Positions 36,001 to 45,445 are shown, counted from the first letter of the stretch. The stretch is 64,000 bases of DNA from Arenibacter sp. 6A1 (GCF_012272855.1 NZ_JAAXCQ010000003.1:62001-126000); one strand, 5' to 3'. Program-made: numbers and translations. Notes: a model not told the origin generated them from the sequence alone.

Positions 36001-39000
36001 TTTTACCTCAGAACAGCCCCAAGACAAATGGGCCGGGATAATGAGGTCTCTTAGTAGTACGGACTTTGAACAATCTAACGTAGAATACGTACAGTTTTGG
36101 GTAATGGATCCTTATGTAGATGGTATTGCTACCAGCCCTGGGGACTTGGTGTTGAACCTTGGGAATATATCAGAAGATATTTTGCCCGATGGTCGGAAGC
36201 AATATGAAAACGGACTGCCCTTGAATGCAGATTCAAATGATCTTACTTATAAAACAGCCTGGGGAAAAGTACCCGCTACACAATCGCTTGTATATGCTTT
36301 CGATGCCGACCCAAAGAACAGGGAAAAACTAGATCTAGGTTTCGATGGCTTAAGCGATGAGGAAGAGGCTACCTATACCTTTGAAGGCGGAATTAGTTAT
36401 AACGGCCCGGCAGAAGATCCTGCCCTGGATAATTACGAGTATTTCCTAAATAGGGAAGGTAGTATCCTAGAGCGATATTTAAATTTCAACAACCCTCAAG
36501 GCAACTCCCCTGTACAATTAAGCAATACCAATAGAGGGTCTACTACCTTGCCAGATGTAGAAGATATTGATAGGGACGGGACAATGAATACGGTAAATAG
36601 TTATTATGAATACCGTATCAGGATAAAACCCAATACCAATATAAACGATAAATATGTTACCGATATTAAAGAAGGGGTAACCAGATCCTTGCCTAATGGA
36701 AAAACATTAAATGAGCGATGGATCCAATATAAAATTCCATTGAGCGATTTTAGCAATGCTATTGGTGGTATCAACGATTTTAGGTCTATTAGTTTTATGA
36801 GAATGTACCTCACAGGGTTTAGCAGCAATGTGGTAATGCGATTCTCTACCTTGGACCTGGTGCGTGGCGATTGGCGTTCCTATAATAAATCCTTGCAGCC
36901 AGAGGTAGACCCCAATCCGGCCGATGATGGTACCTTGGTCGATGTCAATGCCGTAAACATAGAAGAGAATTCAAATCGTAGCCCTATTCCTTATGTATTG
37001 CCACCGGGTGTAGCTAGGGAACGGTTAAATAACAATAACACTATTATCAGGCAAAATGAACAGTCATTGTCATTTGTTGTCGAAAATTTAGAGCCGCAAG
37101 ACGCTAGGGGTGTTTTTAAAAACCTCAATATTGATATACGGCAGTACAAGCGGTTAAAAATGTTTATGCATGCCGAAAAGTTAATCAATGCTGACTATAC
37201 CGATGACGATACGCCTTTGGTTGGGTTTATCCGAATAGGGGCAGATTTTTCTCAAAATTTCTATCAGATAGAGCTGCCTTTGCAATTCACTCCCTTTGGG
37301 GCAACTTCGGCTTCTGAAATATGGCCAGAAGTAAACGAATTGGACATTTCCCTAGAAGACTTATCAAAGGTGAAATCCTCGGGGATCGCCTCCCAAACTC
37401 TGAATACTATAAATTACTACGAACTTAATAATGGCGAAGTGGTTCAGGTAAACGAGTCAGATCCAAGAACCCTCGGGAAGATAAGGATCGGTATTCGTGG
37501 TAACCCTTCTTTGGGAAGCATTCGAAGTATGATGGTTGGGATAAAAAACAACGATAACCTGCCAGCTAGGGGAGAAGTGTGGTTTAATGAGCTGCGCCTC
37601 TCCGGATTGGATAACAATGGAGGCTGGGCCGCGGTAGCTGCCATAGATATGAATATGGCCGATTTTGCCAGTCTTTCGGCAACAGGGAGTAAAAGCACCT
37701 CCGGTTTTGGGGCTATAGATCAAATGCCCAATGAGCGGGCAAGAGAAGATGCTTTATCCTATGATGTGGTGACCAACTTAAATATGGGGCAGTTGTTTCC
37801 TAAAAATTGGGGCTTGCAATTACCCGTTAATTATGGGGTTTCTGAGCAATTGATAACTCCCGAATTTGATCCGGTTTATGACGATCTTAAGCTAAAGGCC
37901 CGTATTGATGCCGCAGAAACACCAGAAGATGCCAAAACAGTGGCACAACAAGGAGAAGATTATACCAAAAGAACCAGTGTAAACCTAATAGGGGTACGTA
38001 AAAATAGAAGCGAAGAAGGGGATGCTAATTTTTACGATATAGAAAATTTTACCTTTAATTATTCGTACAACGAATTAAACCACAGAGATTTTGAAATAGC
38101 CAATTTAAAGGATCAAAATGTGGTGACTGGCTTTGTGTACAATCATAATTTTAAGCCTGTGCCGGTGGCGCCTTTTGTAAAAAAAGATTCCCTCTTTACG
38201 GCTAGTTATTTAAAATGGCTAAAAGATTTGAATTTTAACCTGTTGCCAACTAGTATGGCTGTGCAATCCAATATCAACCGCTCTTTTAATCAGCAACAGT
38301 TTAGGGATGTTTTTGAACCCGGAGTAGAGAAATTGTCCTTGCCTTTTTTACAACAGCGGAACTACCTCTTTAATTGGCAGTATAATTTTGTGTATAGTCT
38401 AACAAAATCGCTGAGGTTAAACTTAACGGCATCGAACAATAATATTGTACGAAACTATTTTTCGGACGAAGGCAACCCGGAGTCGGCCATCAATCAGGAC
38501 CTAGGTCTTTGGGATGGGTTTTTCGATCTGGGGGAACCCAATAGGCATTCCCAAGAAATGCAGTTGAATTATGAACTGCCATTGGATAAAATTCCTGGGC
38601 TTAACTTTATTACTGCACAATATAGTTATACCAGTAATTTTGATTGGCAACGGGGTGGCGACGCAATAAGAGAAGTTGCAGGGGAAGATATCAATACCGT
38701 ACAAAATGCCAATACCCATAATTTAACTGGTGCTTTTAACATGCAAAAGTTCTATGAGCTCCTTGGGGTTTCTAAGAGAAGCAGAAATAGGGGGCAGATA
38801 AGGAGTGCCAAATTAGATAAGGCCGGTAATCCTGCGAATGCAGATGCTGCTGCAGGGAAGGATAAAAGTGAGAACGGATGGAGTGCCTTGGTAGATGTCC
38901 TGACCATGGTAAGAAGAGTCAATGTTTCTTATACCGAAAATAGCGGAAAAGTATTGCCGGGCTATACAAGGTCGGTTGGTTTTATCGGTACCGCCAAGCC

Positions 39001-40243
39001 TACCATAGGTTTCGTTTTTGGTAGCCAGGCAGATGTGCGCTATGAAGCGGCAAAAAATGGATGGTTGACTAGTTTTCCAGAGTTTAACCAGCAATTTATG
39101 GAGAATACTAATAAGCGCCTTAATATTACCGCAACGGCACAACCTATGCCCGATGTGACCATTGATTTGGTCGCCGATAGGGAATTCTCTCAAAGTTATC
39201 AGGAGAGTTTTAATGTTGCCGATAGTGGTAATGGGGTGTTCGACTATGTAAATCTTTTAGGTAATACTTACGGGCGTTTCAGTATTTCTACCCTAATGAT
39301 AGGGACCGCCTTTAAAAAGAGTGACGAGTTTAATTCGGAAAACTTTGAAACCTTTAAAGAAAATCGGATTACCGTGGCCAACAGAATAGTTTCGGAAAGA
39401 AATCATGATACCGGGGTCGTCGATGAAGATGGCTTCCCAGAACGGTATGGCAAAACAAGTCAAGACGTTTTGTTGCCTGCATTTTTTGCCGCCTATACTG
39501 GTCAGGAGGCCGAAAAGGTTAGCTTAGGTGCCTTTAGAAATATACCCATTCCCAACTGGAATATAAAGTATACCGGATTGATGCGGAATCCATGGTTTAA
39601 GAAGAAATTTAAACGGTTCTCGCTTAGTCATGGCTATAGGGCGGCCTATAGTATGAATTCCTTTCAAACCAATTTGGCGCGCACTCAGCTCATCAACGAA
39701 GGTTTACAGCCAATAGATCCGGAAACTAAAGACTTTTTGCCAGAAAACATTATCAATAACTTGGTCCTTACAGATCAGTTCAATCCTCTGGTGAAAGTAG
39801 ATTTTGAAATGAGAAATTCCCTAAGTGTCATGGCCGAAATAAGAACGGATAGGACCTTGTCATTGAGTTTTGATAATAATTTAATGACAGAAATGAACGG
39901 AAAAGAATATACCGTTGGTTTGGGGTATCGATTTAAGGATGTAAAACTGGTTACCAACTTTGGAGGCGATCAACAGCGGTTAAAGGGCGATTTAAATCTA
40001 AAAACCGATGTGACCCTAAGAGATAATATTACGATTATAAGAAATTTAGATATCGATAACAATCAGATTACTTCTGGTCAAAACCTGTTATCGATGAAAT
40101 TTGTAGCAGATTATGCCTTGACAAAGAATCTAAATGCCCTTTTCTTTTACGATCATTCCTTTTCTAAGTTTGCCGTTTCCACGGCCTTTCCTCAAACTTC
40201 TGTCAATACTGGGTTTACCTTGAGATATAATTTTGGGAATTAA
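33071..40243 (+). CDS. sprA: Cell surface protein SprA, type IX secretion translocon
   Basis: 2390-residue outer-membrane protein. A signal peptide ends at SMA-Q (about residue 33). The rest matches the family in size and texture: very long beta-barrel with alternating strands such as NRTNLSFDFDQRISLSML and many periplasm/surface loops rich in Asn and Asp. SprA forms the giant beta-barrel through which T9SS substrates leave the outer membrane and is needed for gliding in Flavobacterium. Start is GTG, overlapping the ruvA stop by one base (TAGTG), so the two are translationally coupled. The stop TAA is at 40241-40243. A candidate terminator follows at 40269-40297. Confidence 0.95.
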   Translation: MNLRKADKYYHITVARFFVLLFIFFGASQLSMAQETGKEQEVDTVKTGVALGKLVMENPESIVSKYTYDPNMDRYIYTVSLGDYDINYPIILTPAQYLDLVQKEGIKNYFKDKADAVTGKKEGSEAARKNLLPNFYLNNDFFETIFGGNSIEVIPQGSVAMDLGVIWQKNDNPSLSPRNRTNLSFDFDQRISLSMLGKIGERLKVNANYDTEATFDFQNLVKLDYTPTEDDILQKIEVGNVSMPLNSSLITGAQSLFGVKTQLQFGKTKVTAVFSEQRSQSNTVVAQGGGTLNKFELRAQDYDQDKHYFLAHYFRDSYDKALENYPFIRSQVQITRLEVWITNRSQQTLNVRNIVALQDLGEAEAEKTRIGRNNGDPAGFFNSSSAGNLPRNSANDYNPLQIGSGGALNKNIRDIATVQSGFNIPGYTVNQGFDYAILENARKLEQGRDFTFNSQLGYISLNQRLSNDEVLGVAFEYTYNGEVYQVGEFANGGLDATTVSPGTEIPVNNNTLILKLLKSNITNVVDPIWDLMMKNIYATGAYQLSPEDFKLNILYAETTPRNYITPVASGIGSGWPTSPKPLEERILLDVFNLDRLNSYNDIQSGGDGFFDYVPGITIDPKSGSIIFTKVEPFGEYLFNLLGGGTYDVANDQGYNENQKKYVFRNMYALPTAAAQQDAEKNKFILKGSYKSQGMNGIPIGAFNVPRGSVRVTAGGRQLREGIDYTVNYQAGTVQILDPSLEASNTPINISVENNAVFGQQTRRFTGVNVEHQFNKNFVLGATLLNLNERPLTQKSNYGIEPVNNTVFGLNSNFSTEIPFLTRLANKLPNIDTDVPSNLSVRGEVAFLKPSAPKHASFEGETTTYLDDFEGAQSLIDIRSFMGWTMASPPVEFLNPDNSLKSGFGRAKIAWYTIDPVFYSNQRPSALNDDDISTNATRRIYIQDVFDQDVAQGQTLAQNTLDLAYYPNLKGPYNANPNFTSEQPQDKWAGIMRSLSSTDFEQSNVEYVQFWVMDPYVDGIATSPGDLVLNLGNISEDILPDGRKQYENGLPLNADSNDLTYKTAWGKVPATQSLVYAFDADPKNREKLDLGFDGLSDEEEATYTFEGGISYNGPAEDPALDNYEYFLNREGSILERYLNFNNPQGNSPVQLSNTNRGSTTLPDVEDIDRDGTMNTVNSYYEYRIRIKPNTNINDKYVTDIKEGVTRSLPNGKTLNERWIQYKIPLSDFSNAIGGINDFRSISFMRMYLTGFSSNVVMRFSTLDLVRGDWRSYNKSLQPEVDPNPADDGTLVDVNAVNIEENSNRSPIPYVLPPGVARERLNNNNTIIRQNEQSLSFVVENLEPQDARGVFKNLNIDIRQYKRLKMFMHAEKLINADYTDDDTPLVGFIRIGADFSQNFYQIELPLQFTPFGATSASEIWPEVNELDISLEDLSKVKSSGIASQTLNTINYYELNNGEVVQVNESDPRTLGKIRIGIRGNPSLGSIRSMMVGIKNNDNLPARGEVWFNELRLSGLDNNGGWAAVAAIDMNMADFASLSATGSKSTSGFGAIDQMPNERAREDALSYDVVTNLNMGQLFPKNWGLQLPVNYGVSEQLITPEFDPVYDDLKLKARIDAAETPEDAKTVAQQGEDYTKRTSVNLIGVRKNRSEEGDANFYDIENFTFNYSYNELNHRDFEIANLKDQNVVTGFVYNHNFKPVPVAPFVKKDSLFTASYLKWLKDLNFNLLPTSMAVQSNINRSFNQQQFRDVFEPGVEKLSLPFLQQRNYLFNWQYNFVYSLTKSLRLNLTASNNNIVRNYFSDEGNPESAINQDLGLWDGFFDLGEPNRHSQEMQLNYELPLDKIPGLNFITAQYSYTSNFDWQRGGDAIREVAGEDINTVQNANTHNLTGAFNMQKFYELLGVSKRSRNRGQIRSAKLDKAGNPANADAAAGKDKSENGWSALVDVLTMVRRVNVSYTENSGKVLPGYTRSVGFIGTAKPTIGFVFGSQADVRYEAAKNGWLTSFPEFNQQFMENTNKRLNITATAQPMPDVTIDLVADREFSQSYQESFNVADSGNGVFDYVNLLGNTYGRFSISTLMIGTAFKKSDEFNSENFETFKENRITVANRIVSERNHDTGVVDEDGFPERYGKTSQDVLLPAFFAAYTGQEAEKVSLGAFRNIPIPNWNIKYTGLMRNPWFKKKFKRFSLSHGYRAAYSMNSFQTNLARTQLINEGLQPIDPETKDFLPENIINNLVLTDQFNPLVKVDFEMRNSLSVMAEIRTDRTLSLSFDNNLMTEMNGKEYTVGLGYRFKDVKLVTNFGGDQQRLKGDLNLKTDVTLRDNITIIRNLDIDNNQITSGQNLLSMKFVADYALTKNLNALFFYDHSFSKFAVSTAFPQTSVNTGFTLRYNFGN

Positions 40244-40268
40244 TAGACAGGGCAGCAGTAGATTCCTG

Positions 40269-40297
40269 GGGGCTTTTTAAGCAAAACCCCAATAAAC
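40269..40297 (+). terminator. Possible terminator after sprA
   Basis: GGGG, one bulged C, TTTT pairs with AAAACCCC, followed within 10 bp by a run of seven T. A mismatch makes this tentative. Confidence 0.35.
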
Positions 40298-40416
40298 TAT
40301 TTTTTTAAGGTGCTAGGAACCTATATCGATGGCTTCGCCAGTATAGGAAAGGAAGTCCTTGATAGTCTTCTTTTAATATTAAATAATAAGATTGCGGGAA
40401 TTGCTCTCGTTTTTTT

Positions 40417-40447
40417 TTGATTAGCTAGTGATAATCTTATACATTTG
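40417..40447 (+). promoter_or_regulatory. Promoter of gcvH
   Basis: TTG (40417-40419), 20-bp spacer, TACATTTG (40440-40447); start codon 22 bp further on. Confidence 0.7.
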
Positions 40448-40469
40448 TTTCTTTTAATAAATAGATATA

Positions 40470-40850
40470 ATGAATATACCTTCTGATTTAAAATACACCA
40501 AAGACCACGAATGGGTTAAGATTGACGGTGATACCGCAACCATTGGGATTACAGATTTCGCACAGGGCGAACTTGGCGATATCGTTTATGTAGAGGTAGA
40601 GACCTTGGATGAAACCTTAGATAAGGATGAGGTTTTTGGGACTGTAGAAGCGGTAAAAACTGTTTCGGATCTTTTTCTTCCGTTGAGTGGAGAAATTGTA
40701 GCCTTTAACGAAGCCTTAGAGGATGAGCCAGAAAAAGTCAATACAGATCCTTATGGGGATGGTTGGATTATAAAAATAAAGATCAGCGATACCTCAGAGG
40801 TAGATGGGTTGCTTAGCGATGCAGACTACAAAGAATTGGTTGGTGCTTAA
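40470..40850 (+). CDS. gcvH: Glycine cleavage system H protein
   Basis: 126-residue lipoyl carrier of the glycine cleavage system, which shuttles the aminomethyl group between the P, T and L proteins. The lipoylated lysine is Lys63 in [11 protein letters not shown]; the hallmark [13 protein letters not shown] at the N-terminus and [10 protein letters not shown] near the C-terminus are present. Standard length. The VanZ-like gene overlaps its 3' end, so translation may be coupled. No other gcv gene is nearby. Confidence 0.96.
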   Translation: MNIPSDLKYTKDHEWVKIDGDTATIGITDFAQGELGDIVYVEVETLDETLDKDEVFGTVEAVKTVSDLFLPLSGEIVAFNEALEDEPEKVNTDPYGDGWIIKIKISDTSEVDGLLSDADYKELVGA

Positions 40851-41244
40851 GAAATACTTTTTTACGTTAACGTTTATAAGCTGGACGGTGTTTATTACAC
40901 TGCTCAGCTTATTTTCGTTTAGTGAAGCGAGCTTGCCAAGGGTGAGTATTCCTAATGTTGATAAATTAGTGCACGCTGCTTTTTATTTCGGAGTGGTTGT
41001 TCTGGGATGCCTTTTTATTAGAGAAATTTCTCAGGGAAAAATCTCTAAAAAAAAGGGGATGACGATAATGGGCTTGTTTGCAGTTATTTATGGTATAGTT
41101 ATTGAGGTATTGCAAGGAGCGCTCACCCAAACTAGAGAGGCCGATTTTTTAGATGCGTTGGCCAATAGTGTGGGCGTATTGTTAGGGCTGTTTTTGATAA
41201 ATGTAATTTTTTCGGGAAAAACCGCTTTTAAGTGGAATGATTAG
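40819..41244 (+). CDS. VanZ-family small membrane protein
   Basis: 141-residue membrane protein with four predicted helices and the VanZ motifs [17 protein letters not shown] and [33 protein letters not shown]. Function of Bacteroidota members is unknown; the original VanZ gives low-level teicoplanin resistance, which need not apply. The start is uncertain: ATG 40819 is used, ATG 40804 lies upstream, and GTG 40843 would cut the overlap with gcvH to 8 bp and begin at LKKYFF, as in relatives. Confidence 0.75.
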   Translation: MQTTKNWLVLKKYFFTLTFISWTVFITLLSLFSFSEASLPRVSIPNVDKLVHAAFYFGVVVLGCLFIREISQGKISKKKGMTIMGLFAVIYGIVIEVLQGALTQTREADFLDALANSVGVLLGLFLINVIFSGKTAFKWND

Positions 41245-41512
41245 TACTTTTTTTAGGTACTTTAGACCCCAATTAAGATTTATTTAAGATAAATTTGAAC
41301 TGTGAGAGAAATGCTGTATACGGTAGTTGTAGGCAGTATTGAGTTGATTATAAGCGTACTTTGACCTTGAATAAGGAAAATTAAGGAGGGGTGAAAAGGG
41401 TGTAATTGATAGAACAATACAGTAGAATGTAAAATTTTTACATCATTTTTTCTGAAAAATTTTAAACACATAAAATAAATATATAAATTAGCGAACCTTT
41501 AAATTAATAATT

Positions 41513-42214
41513 ATGGAACTTAAAAAGAATCCAAAAGCAGACTTGACCAGAAATAGTGGACTATATTTTGTTATCGGTCTATTCTTGGTGATGTTATTGA
41601 CGTACGTAGCCTTTGAATGGAAGACCTATGATGAGCAGAATGATTTTAACTATACCATGAATGTAGAAGACGTTTTGGATGAAGAAGTGCCCATGACGGA
41701 GCAAATAAAAACACCACCGCCACCACCGCCACCAGCAGCACCTGAGATTATCGAGGTAGTTGAAGATGAGGTAGAGGTAGAGGAAACTGTGATAGAATCT
41801 ACAGAATCTAGTGAAGAAAAAGTTATTGAGGTTGCAGATGTGGTAGTAGAAGAGGTAGAGGAAGATCTAGATATCCCTTTTGCTGTTATTGAAGATGTAC
41901 CTGTTTTTCCAGGATGTGAAAACGAAAAGGATAAAAGAGCATGTTTTAACAGTATGATACAAAAACATATTGCTAAAAACTTCCGTTACCCAGAAATTGC
42001 TCAGGAAATGGGAGTTCAAGGTAGGGTGAGCGTTATGTTCGTTATTCAGAAAGACGGTAGTATCGGAAATATTAGAATGCGTGGACCAGATAAAAACTTG
42101 GAAGCAGAAGCAGCGAGGATTATCGGTAAATTGCCTAAAATGACTCCAGGAAAGCAAAGAGGAAGAGCGGTACGAGTTCCATTCAGTATTCCAATTACTT
42201 TTAAGTTGCAATAA
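41513..42214 (+). CDS. Energy transducer TonB-family protein
   Basis: 233 residues. One transmembrane helix near 16-36, then an acidic/proline linker (seven prolines in a row starting near 68, followed by a Glu/Val-rich segment) spanning the periplasm, and a TonB C-terminal domain (about 140-233; FPGCEN..., YPEIAQEMGVQGRVSVMFVIQKDGSI, VPFSIPITFKL). Transmits proton-motive energy to outer-membrane transporters; the partner ExbB/D are not in this window. The FPGCEN Cys and RACFN Cys are typical of the Bacteroidota variant. Followed by a strong terminator. Confidence 0.9.
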   Translation: MELKKNPKADLTRNSGLYFVIGLFLVMLLTYVAFEWKTYDEQNDFNYTMNVEDVLDEEVPMTEQIKTPPPPPPPAAPEIIEVVEDEVEVEETVIESTESSEEKVIEVADVVVEEVEEDLDIPFAVIEDVPVFPGCENEKDKRACFNSMIQKHIAKNFRYPEIAQEMGVQGRVSVMFVIQKDGSIGNIRMRGPDKNLEAEAARIIGKLPKMTPGKQRGRAVRVPFSIPITFKLQ

Positions 42215-42233
42215 GTACTCCTAATTATAAAAC

Positions 42234-42265
42234 AAAAAATCCCGAGCTTTCGCTCGGGATTTTTT
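42234..42265. terminator. Terminator after tonB-like gene
   Basis: AAAAAATCCCGAGC, loop TTTC, GCTCGGGATTTTTT; a perfect stem with A- and T-runs on both sides, so it can work in both directions. Confidence 0.93.
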
Positions 42266-42350
42266 GTTTTACCCAAGTGCTTATATTTTATAGGGTGTCA
42301 AAGATGTTTTTTGCCCAATTTATAGGAGTTTAATAAAGATCGGTATTTGG

Positions 42351-42381
42351 TTGCAAAAAATTCGAATCCGATGTATCTTTG
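42351..42381 (+). promoter_or_regulatory. Promoter of ctaB-coxC operon
   Basis: TTG (42351-42353), 20-bp spacer, TATCTTTG (42374-42381). Start codon 15 bp further on. Confidence 0.75.
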
Positions 42382-42396
42382 CGGTCTTATTAAAAA

Positions 42397-43302
42397 ATGT
42401 GCATGAAAACGGCGGTTAGTTCAGCGAATAGTTCCAGATTGGCACTTGTATTTGCTGATTTTAAGGAGATTACGAAGGCGAGACTGGCGGTTAGTGTAGT
42501 TTTTTCGTCTATAGCAGGCTACTTACTTGGAGCCGTTGAAATCAATTATTTCTCCCTTTTGTTATTGGCTTTTGGAGGATATTGTATGGTTGGGGCTTCT
42601 AATGCCTATAACCAAATCATCGAGAAAGATCTCGATGTTCTAATGGACCGTACTAAAAATAGACCTATCCCCTCCGGAAGAATGTCGGTAAATACCGCTA
42701 TGTTCATAGCTGTTTTGTTAACCGTACTTGGATTGGTTTCCTTATATTTTTTAAATCCCAAAACTGCTATGTTTGGGGCTATTTCAATTTTCCTATATAC
42801 TAGCGTGTATACGCCCTTAAAAACAAAGACGCCTTTGGCCGTATTCGTAGGGGCTTTTCCAGGAGCCATTCCTTTTATGTTGGGATGGGTGGCTGCAACA
42901 AATGAATTCGGGGTAGAGCCAGGCGCCCTGTTTATGATTCAGTTCTTTTGGCAGTTTCCACACTTTTGGGCCTTGGCCTGGATGTTGGATGACGATTATA
43001 AAAAAGGAGGCTTTAAGATGTTGCCGACTGGAAAAAAAGATAAAGGTACTGCCCTGCAAATAATAATGTATACCGTTTGGATGATTATCATCTCTATTGT
43101 TCCGGCCTTTGGCTTTACAGGGAGATTGGAGCTGTCAGTAGTTGCCGCAGTGGTGATATTTATAATGGGATTGTTTATGTTGTTCTTTGCGTTCCGTCTG
43201 TACGAAAAGAGAGATAATGTCTCAGCTAAAAAATTAATGTTGGCAAGTGTCAGCTATATCACCTTAATGCAGGTGGTTTTTGTAATCGATAAATTTATTT
43301 AA
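42397..43302 (+). CDS. ctaB: Protoheme IX farnesyltransferase
   Basis: 301-residue UbiA-family membrane prenyltransferase that converts heme B to heme O, the precursor of heme A for the aa3 oxidase. The Asp-rich motif ASNAYNQIIEKDLDVLMDRTKNRPIPSGRM holds the allylic diphosphate-binding residues, and a second motif lies at DDDYKKGGFKMLP. About nine helices. It begins ATG-TGC-ATG, so ATG 42403 is an equally good start. First gene of a cluster of oxidase and assembly genes; coxC starts 5 bp after. Confidence 0.94.
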   Translation: MCMKTAVSSANSSRLALVFADFKEITKARLAVSVVFSSIAGYLLGAVEINYFSLLLLAFGGYCMVGASNAYNQIIEKDLDVLMDRTKNRPIPSGRMSVNTAMFIAVLLTVLGLVSLYFLNPKTAMFGAISIFLYTSVYTPLKTKTPLAVFVGAFPGAIPFMLGWVAATNEFGVEPGALFMIQFFWQFPHFWALAWMLDDDYKKGGFKMLPTGKKDKGTALQIIMYTVWMIIISIVPAFGFTGRLELSVVAAVVIFIMGLFMLFFAFRLYEKRDNVSAKKLMLASVSYITLMQVVFVIDKFI

Positions 43303-43307
43303 ATACA

Positions 43308-43889
43308 ATGGACTTAACTCAAGGAACCTCCAAAGAAAAAAGAGATAGAGCACAGAAAATGATGCTTTGGTTCGGGATCGTAAGCTTGCTGATGGGCTTC
43401 GCTGGTTGGACCAGTGCTTATATTGTAAGTAGCGCCAGAGAAGATTGGGCTAGTGATGTGGCACTTCCTGCTTCATTTTTTGCCAGTACTATAGTTATTA
43501 TTATAAGTAGTATTACTTATATCCTTGCTAAAAAAACCATAAAACAAGGCGATGTTAAAAAAACAACGACTTGGCTATTGGTTACTTTAGGCTTGGGAAT
43601 AGCCTTTATAGCGTTGCAGTTTAACGGCTTTTCTCAGTTGATAAGTGAGGGGTATTATTTTACGGGGCCTACTAGTAGCATAAAAATGTCCTATGTATTC
43701 CTTATTGCAGCCGTGCATATTGTGCATGTGGTAGCCGGTATGATCAGTTTATTGGTGGTACTGTGGAATACTTATAAAAATAAATATTCCGCAGAAGAAA
43801 CCCTCGGTGTAGAAATGGGGGCTACTTTTTGGCATTTTTTAGATATACTTTGGGTATATTTAATTCTTTTTATGTATTTCGTTAACTAA
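43308..43889 (+). CDS. Cytochrome c oxidase subunit III, short form
   Basis: 193-residue heme-copper oxidase subunit III with five predicted helices (of the classical seven). The typical features are AAVHIVHVVAGMISLLVVLW and a final EMGATFWHFLDILWVYLILF. Subunit III stabilises proton pumping. A second, longer subunit III follows 146 bp downstream. Five bases after ctaB, so co-transcribed. Confidence 0.9.
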   Translation: MDLTQGTSKEKRDRAQKMMLWFGIVSLLMGFAGWTSAYIVSSAREDWASDVALPASFFASTIVIIISSITYILAKKTIKQGDVKKTTTWLLVTLGLGIAFIALQFNGFSQLISEGYYFTGPTSSIKMSYVFLIAAVHIVHVVAGMISLLVVLWNTYKNKYSAEETLGVEMGATFWHFLDILWVYLILFMYFVN

Positions 43890-43949
43890 TTAACGGAAAA
43901 AAACGAATCTTTGATTCCTTTTTAGTGAAGGCTTATTTAGAATGTATTT

Positions 43950-43975
43950 TTTTTGCCATTTTTAAAAGGCAAAAA
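43950..43975. promoter_or_regulatory. Inverted repeat between the two coxC genes
   Basis: TTTTTGCC (43950-43957) and GGCAAAAA (43968-43975) form a perfect 8-bp stem with a 10-nt A/T loop, followed by TTTT. It could act as a partial terminator or attenuator before the second coxC. A -7 box (TAAATTTG, 43998-44005) follows, so this gene may also have its own promoter. Confidence 0.4.
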
Positions 43976-44035
43976 TTTTCTATAGCCGAAAAAAATGTAA
44001 ATTTGTGAAAATTTTATTAACGCGATTATTTTAAT

Positions 44036-45010
44036 ATGGATTCTACGGTTACTACGGGTACAGAGGAAAACGTTTGGGGAGGGGGAAACCAACCACTAGG
44101 TGTTAGTTATGGAAAATTAATGATGTGGTTTTTTATTGTTTCGGATGCTTTAACATTTTCGGGCTTTCTTGCTGCGTATGGTTTTTCAAGATTTAAGTTT
44201 GCAGATACTTGGCCAATAGCCGATGAAGTATTTACACACGTGCCATTCTTTCATGGGAATTATCCTATGTATTATGTGGCTTTTATGACATTTATCTTAA
44301 TTATGTCTTCGGTGACAATGGTTTTGGCCGTGGATGCCGGACATAAAATGCAAAGGAACAAGGTAACTTGGTACATGTTCTTTACAGTTATTGGAGGTAT
44401 TATATTCGTTGGCTCACAAGCCTGGGAATGGAAAACTTTTATAAAAGGAGATTTTGGTGCCCTGGAAACAAAAGGTGGTAGAATACTTCAGTTTGTAGAT
44501 GCTAATTCCGGAGAACGTTTGGCATTAAGAGATTTCTCTAAAACAATTCCTTCTGAAAGGGTAAACCACGAAAGAAATAAAGGAGTATGGTATTATGGAG
44601 AAACAGCATTGCCAAGCTATTCCCTAAATGAGGTTGTGGAAGGTGTAAAAGCAAATTCTAATGTTTTGATCCGTACAGAGGTGATTAACGAAGAAGGTCA
44701 CAAAACCTTGTTGACAAGAGAAGAAACTATAGAAAAATTAAACGATGCCAAATTAGTGGTAGAAGGAGCCAACCTGATACGCAATGAATACGGTAGTAGG
44801 TTGTTTGGTGATTTCTTTTTCTTTATTACAGGATTTCACGGATTCCACGTTGTTACCGGAGTACTGATAAACCTTATTATTTTCTTTAACGTGCTATTAG
44901 GTACCTACGAGAAAAGAGGACATTACGAAATGGTAGAAAAAGTTGGGTTATACTGGCACTTTGTAGATTTAGTTTGGGTATTTGTATTTACTTTCTTCTA
45001 CTTGGTATAA
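44036..45010 (+). CDS. Cytochrome c oxidase subunit III, long form
   Basis: 324-residue subunit III. Four helices, then about 110 mostly polar residues (about 145-255), then three more helices. The insertion begins after WEWKTFIKGDFGA and ends at NEYGSRLFGDFFFFITGFHG; it is rich in charged residues and has no recognised motif. The conserved FHGFHVVTGVLINL and YWHFVDLVWVFVFTFFYL mark the end. Probably the CoxC of the CoxA/B core, with the insertion exposed and possibly contacting ACIII. Followed by coxD 51 bp later. Confidence 0.92.
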   Translation: MDSTVTTGTEENVWGGGNQPLGVSYGKLMMWFFIVSDALTFSGFLAAYGFSRFKFADTWPIADEVFTHVPFFHGNYPMYYVAFMTFILIMSSVTMVLAVDAGHKMQRNKVTWYMFFTVIGGIIFVGSQAWEWKTFIKGDFGALETKGGRILQFVDANSGERLALRDFSKTIPSERVNHERNKGVWYYGETALPSYSLNEVVEGVKANSNVLIRTEVINEEGHKTLLTREETIEKLNDAKLVVEGANLIRNEYGSRLFGDFFFFITGFHGFHVVTGVLINLIIFFNVLLGTYEKRGHYEMVEKVGLYWHFVDLVWVFVFTFFYLV

Positions 45011-45061
45011 TAAAATTAACGTAATATTTATCCGCTAATCGGACATTAAAAAATAACTAAA

Positions 45062-45445
45062 ATGGCACACGGACATAAACTAGAAATATTTAGAGGTCTT
45101 TGGAAATTTAAATCCAATACCCAAAAGATTTGGGGTGTATTGGCATTCCTAACTTTTATCACTGCAGTTGAAGTAGGATTGGGGATTGCTAAACCAGTAA
45201 TATTTACCCATAACTATTTCTTAGGAATGAAATTGTTAAACTGGATATTTATTATTCTGACCATTGTAAAAGCTTATTATATTGCATGGGATTTTATGCA
45301 CTTAAGAGACGAAAAAAGCTCTCTGCGTAGAACAATAGTTTGGACGCCTGTTTTCTTGGTTTCTTACTTAATATTTATAATGTTATTCGAAGCAGATTAT
45401 ATCTATAATGTGTACCATGAAGGTTTCATAAAATGGAATTTCTAA
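45062..45445 (+). CDS. Cytochrome c oxidase subunit IV family protein
   Basis: 127-residue CoxD-type small subunit with three helices; the conserved AWDFMHLRDEKSSLR links helices 2 and 3. Accessory to subunits I-III. Last oxidase subunit in the cluster, followed by a strong terminator and then the assembly genes. Confidence 0.9.
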   Translation: MAHGHKLEIFRGLWKFKSNTQKIWGVLAFLTFITAVEVGLGIAKPVIFTHNYFLGMKLLNWIFIILTIVKAYYIAWDFMHLRDEKSSLRRTIVWTPVFLVSYLIFIMLFEADYIYNVYHEGFIKWNF

